A DNA stretch of 37,682 bases from CAZPZZ01 sp964591245 (GTDB lineage Bacteria > Acidobacteriota > Vicinamibacteria > Vicinamibacterales > UBA8438): contig CAZPZZ010000028.1 in assembly GCA_964591245.1 (NCBI GenBank), forward strand, positions 1-37,682, read 5' to 3'. Made by a program: the position numbers and the translations under genes. The stretch's first letter is position 1, and every line of letters begins with the position of its first letter. A model generated the notes under the pieces. That model did no database searches and was not told the origin of the DNA. It saw only the letters and a program-made list of their open reading frames with translations. Shown here one piece after another: positions 33,772 through 37,682 of this stretch.

Positions 33772-33798
33772 AATAGCTGAGGTCGGTCCCTATTTTTT
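33772..33798 (+). terminator. Weak candidate terminator between ribF and cysS
   Basis: AATAG (33772-33776) can pair with CTATT (33790-33794) around a 13-base loop and is followed by a run of six T (33793-33798). The stem is short and A+T-rich. The 207-base gap between ribF and cysS holds only this and a small unsupported frame at 33645-33779. No T-box-like leader was seen before cysS. Confidence 0.25.
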
Positions 33799-33818
33799 GC
33801 TTCCCTGGTTCTTGGTCG

Positions 33819-35234
33819 ATGCGTCTCTATAACACTCTCACTCGTCAGGAAGAGGAATTCACGCCGCTCCATGACGGGACCGTACGGATGTACACCTGTG
33901 GGTTGACCGTGTATGCGCGCGGACATATCGGAAATTTCCGCACCTTCGTCGCGCTCGATGCGCTGCGGCGAACCCTCAAGCATGTCGGAGGGTTTGACGT
34001 CAGGCAGGTCATGAACTTCACCGATGTGGACGACCGGACGATCGCGGAATCGAAAGCAGCAGGCGTGTCTCTTCGCGATTACACTGACCGCTACATCGCA
34101 GCGTACCAGGAGGATGCAACCGCGCTTGGGCTTGAACCTGTCGAGGAGTATCCGCGGGCGACCGACGATGAGAATCTACGTTCGATGGTAGAGATGATTC
34201 AGGCGCTCGAAGCGAACGGACATACGTATCGAAGCGACGGATCGATCTACTTCAAGATTTCCACATTGCCGGAATATGGCAAGCTGGCCAGACTGGACCA
34301 CGAAGGTATTAAGTCCGGCGCACGGATTGACTCCGATCAATACGAGAAGGATGACGCACGAGACTTCGTGTTGTGGAAGGCGACGGGACCGGATGAACCA
34401 ACCTGGGATTTCGGGGTTGGCCCTGGACGGCCTGGATGGCATAATGAGTGTTCGGCGATGGCGCTGCGGTTGCTCAACGGTGCGCCCATCGACATTCACG
34501 CGGGAGGCGTGGACCTGGTCTTTCCGCACCATGAAAACGAAATCGCACAAGCCGAAGGTTCGACCAAGGAGGTGTTCTCTCGCTTCTGGGTTCATGTGGA
34601 ACACCTGCTGCTAGATGAGGGCGTGAAAATGTCCAAGTCACTCGGCAATGCCTTCACCGTGCAAGACGTGCTTGAGCGTGGCTATCGTGCGTCTACGCTA
34701 CGTTATGGCTTGCTGTCGGTGCATTACCGCAAACAGCTGCGATTCACCTGGGGCAGTTTGGACCAGGCGGAAGAGGCACTGAAACGGCTCATGGGGTGTC
34801 TGAGCCGACTTGATGCGGTGATCGGAGGTGAGGAGCATCCTGCGCTCACGGAGCGGATCGACGAGGCGTGTCTGGCCTTTGACGGAAAGCTTGCGCAAGA
34901 TCTCAACATCCCTGGTGCGCTTGGGATCATGTTCGAACTTGTACGGGCTATCAACACGGCCATCGACGATGGCGATCTAGGTGCACCGGATGTGGCGATT
35001 ATTCGAAATGCGTTCGACCGTTTCGACCGTGTGTTGGGGGTGATTGCACTTCGACGGACGGAAGACGAGCGTCCAGCGGTGGCGGTTGAGGAAATCGAGC
35101 AACTGATCGCTGAACGTCGCGCAGCGCGCGGTCGTCGCGACTTCGCGGCGGCGGATGGTATCCGTGATGACCTTGACGTTCGCGGCATCATCCTTGAGGA
35201 CACACCGGACGGCACACGCTGGAAGCGGAAGTAG
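33819..35234 (+). CDS. cysS: Cysteinyl-tRNA synthetase
   Basis: This 471-residue class I synthetase is complete. YTCGLTVYARGHIGNFRTF carries the zinc Cys and the family's HIGN version of the HIGH motif. DFVLWKATGPDEPTWDF, GRPGWHNECSAMALR, DLVFPHHENEIAQAEG and KMSKSLGNAF follow in order, providing the remaining zinc ligands and the KMSKS loop. The C-terminal helical bundle ends with the anticodon-binding region ARGRRDFAAADGIRDDL. It has no visible Shine-Dalgarno sequence. The tRNA-Cys gene lies about 650 bases downstream. Within this window, cysteine chemistry also includes bshC. Confidence 0.96.
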   Translation: MRLYNTLTRQEEEFTPLHDGTVRMYTCGLTVYARGHIGNFRTFVALDALRRTLKHVGGFDVRQVMNFTDVDDRTIAESKAAGVSLRDYTDRYIAAYQEDATALGLEPVEEYPRATDDENLRSMVEMIQALEANGHTYRSDGSIYFKISTLPEYGKLARLDHEGIKSGARIDSDQYEKDDARDFVLWKATGPDEPTWDFGVGPGRPGWHNECSAMALRLLNGAPIDIHAGGVDLVFPHHENEIAQAEGSTKEVFSRFWVHVEHLLLDEGVKMSKSLGNAFTVQDVLERGYRASTLRYGLLSVHYRKQLRFTWGSLDQAEEALKRLMGCLSRLDAVIGGEEHPALTERIDEACLAFDGKLAQDLNIPGALGIMFELVRAINTAIDDGDLGAPDVAIIRNAFDRFDRVLGVIALRRTEDERPAVAVEEIEQLIAERRAARGRRDFAAADGIRDDLDVRGIILEDTPDGTRWKRK

Positions 35235-35241
35235 ACGGCCC

Positions 35242-35270
35242 GAGTCTTGCGTCTTGATTGCGCAAGACTC
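35242..35270 (+). promoter_or_regulatory. Perfect hairpin abutting the yraN start codon
   Basis: GAGTCTTGCG (35242-35251) and CGCAAGACTC (35261-35270) pair over 10 bases around a 9-base loop. The next base is the A of the yraN ATG at 35271. There is no T run after it, so it is unlikely to be an intrinsic terminator. In RNA it would enclose the whole ribosome-binding region between cysS (stop at 35234) and yraN. Confidence 0.65.
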
Positions 35271-35639
35271 ATGACGGTTGTTCGACAAACCCTCGGGCGA
35301 CAGGGTGAACGGTTCGCTGAACAGCTGCTCCGGCGCCGCGGGTACGTCATTCTTGCCAGGCGTTATCGGACCAGGTTCGGCGAGATCGACCTCATTGCTC
35401 GAGACCGTGATGCGTTGGTGTTTGTGGAGGTGAAGACCCGTCGCACCCGTCGTTTCGGTGGACCTCTGGCGGCAGTTGGGTTTCGCAAGCAGCAACGTTT
35501 GGTAAAGATGGCTCGCAGCTACCTCTCTAGGTGGCCTGGCCCCTTGCCTCCATGCCGATTCGACGTCGTAGGGGTGATCTTGCGGGACGCGGAGCCGCCA
35601 TCAATGGAAATAGTGGCCGATGCGTTCAGGGTGGTGTGA
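35271..35639 (+). CDS. yraN: UPF0102 (YraN) family predicted endonuclease-like protein
   Basis: This 122-residue protein has the UPF0102 pattern: LGRQGERFAEQLLRRRGYVI, RYRTRFGEIDLIARDRDALV, FVEVKTRRTRRFGGPLAAVG and RFDVVGV near the end. The GEIDLIA and EVK residues form the PD-(D/E)XK-like core, which suggests a nuclease fold related to Holliday-junction resolvases; activity is not shown for most members. The ATG at 35271 gives the usual N-terminus, and a TTG at 35247 would start inside the hairpin. It follows cysS by 36 bases with no Shine-Dalgarno sequence. Confidence 0.88.
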   Translation: MTVVRQTLGRQGERFAEQLLRRRGYVILARRYRTRFGEIDLIARDRDALVFVEVKTRRTRRFGGPLAAVGFRKQQRLVKMARSYLSRWPGPLPPCRFDVVGVILRDAEPPSMEIVADAFRVV

Positions 35640-35713
35640 GGGCTGCTTTCCAGGACCGTAGTTGAAAGTCATGGACCCTCCGCTTGGGCGAGTGCCGGTT
35701 GGAACTCCCTATC

Positions 35714-35742
35714 TTGATGCTGCCGAACGCGTGTGGTACGTT
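35714..35742 (+). promoter_or_regulatory. Possible promoter of the tRNA pair
   Basis: TTGATG (35714-35719) and TACGTT (35737-35742) are spaced by 17 bases, about 30 bases before tRNA-Gly. The -35 matches at 4 of 6 positions, the -10 only at 3 of 6. The 135-base gap after yraN otherwise shows nothing I can name. Confidence 0.25.
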
Positions 35743-35774
35743 AGACATTCAGGCAGGACGTCTGTGTCGTACGG

Positions 35775-35849
35775 GCGGGAATAACTCAGTGGTAGAGTGC
35801 GACCTTGCCAAGGTCGAAGTCGCGGGTTCGAATCCCGTTTCCCGCTCCA
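35775..35849 (+). tRNA. tRNA-Gly (anticodon GCC)
   Basis: The cloverleaf is complete. Acceptor GCGGGAA (35775-35781) pairs with TTCCCGC (35839-35845). The anticodon stem CGACC/GGTCG encloses TTGCCAA with GCC at 35807-35809. The T arm GCGGG-TTCGAAT-CCCGT is standard. The discriminator is T and CCA is encoded. It reads GGC and GGU codons. It is 34 bases before tRNA-Cys. Confidence 0.96.
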
Positions 35850-35883
35850 AACTTCTTTCCTGAAGTCGCTATCCTGCACCGAC

Positions 35884-35957
<74 letters not shown>

Positions 35958-35991
35958 TTTCTCACAGTCACCGGCCAGCAGCCAGTGCTCG

Positions 35992-36017
35992 CGAGGTGCT
36001 GAATGCTTCGTTTTTTT
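35992..36017 (+). terminator. Candidate intrinsic terminator of the tRNA-Gly/tRNA-Cys transcript
   Basis: CGAGGTG (35992-35998) pairs with TGCTTCG (36004-36010), with three wobble pairs, around CTGAA. Seven T follow (36011-36017). It is 34 bases after tRNA-Cys. The rest of the 182-base gap to the sulfatase-like gene shows nothing further. Confidence 0.5.
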
Positions 36018-36139
36018 CGCGCCGGCTCGGGGCCTGGTGCGCAGTGAAGTGAGAGCCTGAACAAATGATTCAGATACCCGGAAGGCGTTGCGGTGCTGGT
36101 TGTCTTCCAGAGGCGTTTATTCTTCCCGGGGCCCAGGCA

Positions 36140-37570
36140 CTATCGCCCCTCTCGCAATCCGCGAGTACCGGATTGCCTACGCAGGTGTATGGTCGGTACC
36201 TGACGTCTACTGTAGCGATCGTTCGCGCCCGGACGTAGGAACCCTGGTGCATGGTCGCCCACGATGATTACCTCGACGTCATGGTCTGATATTCTGTTCA
36301 GGGCATCGGCAAGACTGTCCAAGGTCACCCAGACGCGATTTTCCAGGGCACAGATATACTTATCCGCTTTCAGCAGTGGAGAAAACCCGCACAACCGCGC
36401 TGTTTCACCGACAGGTATTGGATCTACCGGAAAATGTGAGCTCACCGTCAGCCAATAGAGGAACTTTCTTCCAGGCTCCGCGCGAATAGCGCGCAACAAC
36501 ATTTCCGGAATCTCTTCATCACATACGCCCGTGAAGGTTCCTCCACAGCGGCGCAATGTCGGCGTTGCCTCTAGCATGTGTCGCTGAAATGTACGATGCT
36601 GAAACCCGATGTCTTCATACCAGTGAAGCCGATTGAAAAATGTGCCGCTGTAGTTGTGCCACGCGTATGTTTCGTAGCCTTCAGCTCTTAATGATTCTGG
36701 CAAGCATCGTTCCGGTGGGAATAAAGATACCTGCGGAGCGGTCGTGATGGCCTCGATACCACACAGTTCCCGCAGTTCTCCTGGAACCGTACTGCCTCTA
36801 AACGAGGTTTCACCGAATGACACGAGGTAATTGTCGCCGAGCTTCTGGCGTAGCCTTGATCTGTACCGTTCGGAGACAGACGCATCACGAATAGAGCCCC
36901 AAGACTCCATGATAACGAGAACAAGGTTCTCGGCAAGGGCTTCTCTCCGGTCTAATTTCTCAAACCAGGATGTTGTTGCCGATTCCACGGTGATGATGCG
37001 GGTTTCGTCCCAATAACTACTCTTCAAGCTTGTCAAGAATGTCTTCGTTGTCGATGTGCCAACATTCACCTTGTAGGAAAGTGCTAAAAATATCTTTCCC
37101 CTATCAATCGCAAGTGTTCCAGCACTGAAACCAAAAAAACACAGAAGAACCCAGACAAGCGCACGTCCTGATACGGGCGCAGTCGCTTTCAGTCTTAACG
37201 CAAGCATCGTCAGGACACCCACGCCAGTCACTGCGAGAGCGAGCAGGCTCAATGTATAAGGGGAAACAAGTCCCGCGAGCAAAGGCACACTTCGCACCAC
37301 ACTTGCGGGTGTTAGATAGAAACCTGGTGCCACGCTTAGTGTCAGGTCGAGGAGCAACAATGCAGCAAATGATAGTGCGAACGGCCATCGCTGCCGACAG
37401 ACTATGAATACAATGCCTGGTATTACGTAGTCGATATTGATGCAAGCGCGCTGCAGTGCAATATATCTGGCCAATGCTACAAAGACGAGATTTGGGACAC
37501 ATACGATTACCAGGCTGCTCGCCACGATTCGGTTGGTGAGGCTCAATCTTGGAAAAACGTTAATGGTCAC
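36140..37570 (-). CDS. Membrane sulfatase / phosphoethanolamine-transferase-like protein
   Basis: This 476-residue protein has four or five N-terminal membrane helices (about 15-155) and a periplasmic alkaline-phosphatase-fold domain. Metal and nucleophile motifs are visible: ENLVLVIMESWGS with E222, FRGSTVPGELRELC with the probable nucleophile T261, FLYWLTVSSHFPV, and VEVIIVGDHAPGF with D438 and H440. This layout is that of LtaS/EptA-type enzymes, which transfer phosphoglycerol or phosphoethanolamine to envelope glycans or lipids. The donor and acceptor cannot be told from sequence. The C-terminus is short after the GDH motif. The start is GTG 37570, with GAGGG directly upstream. The gene is more A+T-rich than its neighbours (one sampled 60-base line has 23 G/C). 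Confidence 0.75.
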   Translation of the reverse strand: MTINVFPRLSLTNRIVASSLVIVCVPNLVFVALARYIALQRACINIDYVIPGIVFIVCRQRWPFALSFAALLLLDLTLSVAPGFYLTPASVVRSVPLLAGLVSPYTLSLLALAVTGVGVLTMLALRLKATAPVSGRALVWVLLCFFGFSAGTLAIDRGKIFLALSYKVNVGTSTTKTFLTSLKSSYWDETRIITVESATTSWFEKLDRREALAENLVLVIMESWGSIRDASVSERYRSRLRQKLGDNYLVSFGETSFRGSTVPGELRELCGIEAITTAPQVSLFPPERCLPESLRAEGYETYAWHNYSGTFFNRLHWYEDIGFQHRTFQRHMLEATPTLRRCGGTFTGVCDEEIPEMLLRAIRAEPGRKFLYWLTVSSHFPVDPIPVGETARLCGFSPLLKADKYICALENRVWVTLDSLADALNRISDHDVEVIIVGDHAPGFLRPGANDRYSRRQVPTIHLRRQSGTRGLREGR

Positions 37571-37682
37571 ACCCTCACTTTCTTAACCGATGCCGGCCCC
37601 TGTTCCTGTTAATTACTGTCTTCGTGATACACGTGGTCTTGGGCCTTTCCGCTACACGTGCGATCAAACCACTGTAATGGGA

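Noticed and set aside
33645..33779. Small open frame of 44 codons between ribF and cysS
   Set aside because: It has no convincing ribosome-binding site and no recognisable family; the residues look random.
33612..33818. T-box riboswitch before cysS
   Set aside because: No conserved T-box core or antiterminator-like pairing was found, and the gap is short for such a leader.
35670..35783. Short open frame before tRNA-Gly
   Set aside because: It runs into the tRNA gene and has no coding support.
36070..36252. Alternative frame at the sulfatase-like C-terminus, considered as a frameshifted tail
   Set aside because: The main frame still reads a plausible family ending (SRRQVPTIHLRR), while the alternative has no similarity that I recognise.

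Overview
The window is chromosomal DNA of a G+C-rich Gram-negative bacterium. An outer membrane is implied by LptE and by two lipoprotein signal peptides. The gene content (BshC, a DUF1844 protein, PEGA-domain kinase-like protein, HrcA, PilT, XdhC) best fits Acidobacteriota, perhaps the Vicinamibacteria. That placement is inferred from gene content, not from a database search. Nearly all of the DNA is densely packed housekeeping genes with short gaps, many GTG/TTG starts and several 4-base stop/start overlaps. No gene-free stretch exceeds about 210 bases. I saw no CRISPR array, insertion sequence, phage module or origin.

Layout. 1-1822 (+): the end of leuS, then lptE and holA, the order known from enterobacteria. 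1831-10022 (-), read right to left: a soluble Ser/Thr kinase with a C-terminal zinc ribbon, ilvE, pilT, recX, alaS, a lytic transglycosylase, an Hsp15-like S4 protein and rpsT. 10090-10818 (+): rsmE, convergent with a minus-strand heat-shock group hrcA-grpE-dnaJ-prmA (10820-14504) that lacks dnaK. 14698-20821 (-): xdhC, a parvulin-type lipoprotein, a class A penicillin-binding protein and bshC. 21000-27900 (+): a membrane protein with a degenerate kinase domain and two PEGA domains, overlapping carA by 4 bases, then carB. 28106-30607 (+): comEC, whose first membrane segment lies in another frame. 30577-31455 (-): mazG. 31503-35639 (+): a DUF1844 protein, a PhnP-like metallo-hydrolase, ribF, cysS and yraN. 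35775-35957 (+): tRNA-Gly(GCC) and tRNA-Cys(GCA), then a probable terminator. 36140-37570 (-): a membrane sulfatase/phosphoethanolamine-transferase-like protein in visibly more A+T-rich DNA, possibly the edge of an acquired region next to the tRNA.

Themes. The genes cover translation (LeuRS, AlaRS, CysRS, S20, two tRNAs, RsmE, PrmA, S4 protein), protein folding (GrpE, DnaJ, parvulin), envelope building (LptE, lytic transglycosylase, PBP1), DNA uptake and motility (ComEC, PilT), and small-molecule synthesis (IlvE, CarAB, RibF, BshC). The items most worth a second look are the catalytically degenerate kinase-PEGA protein fused by overlap to carAB, the perfect hairpin ending one base before the yraN start codon, the comEC frame break, a CIRCE-like inverted repeat upstream of hrcA, the TTG-started rpsT, and two genes whose -10 boxes sit almost on the start codon.
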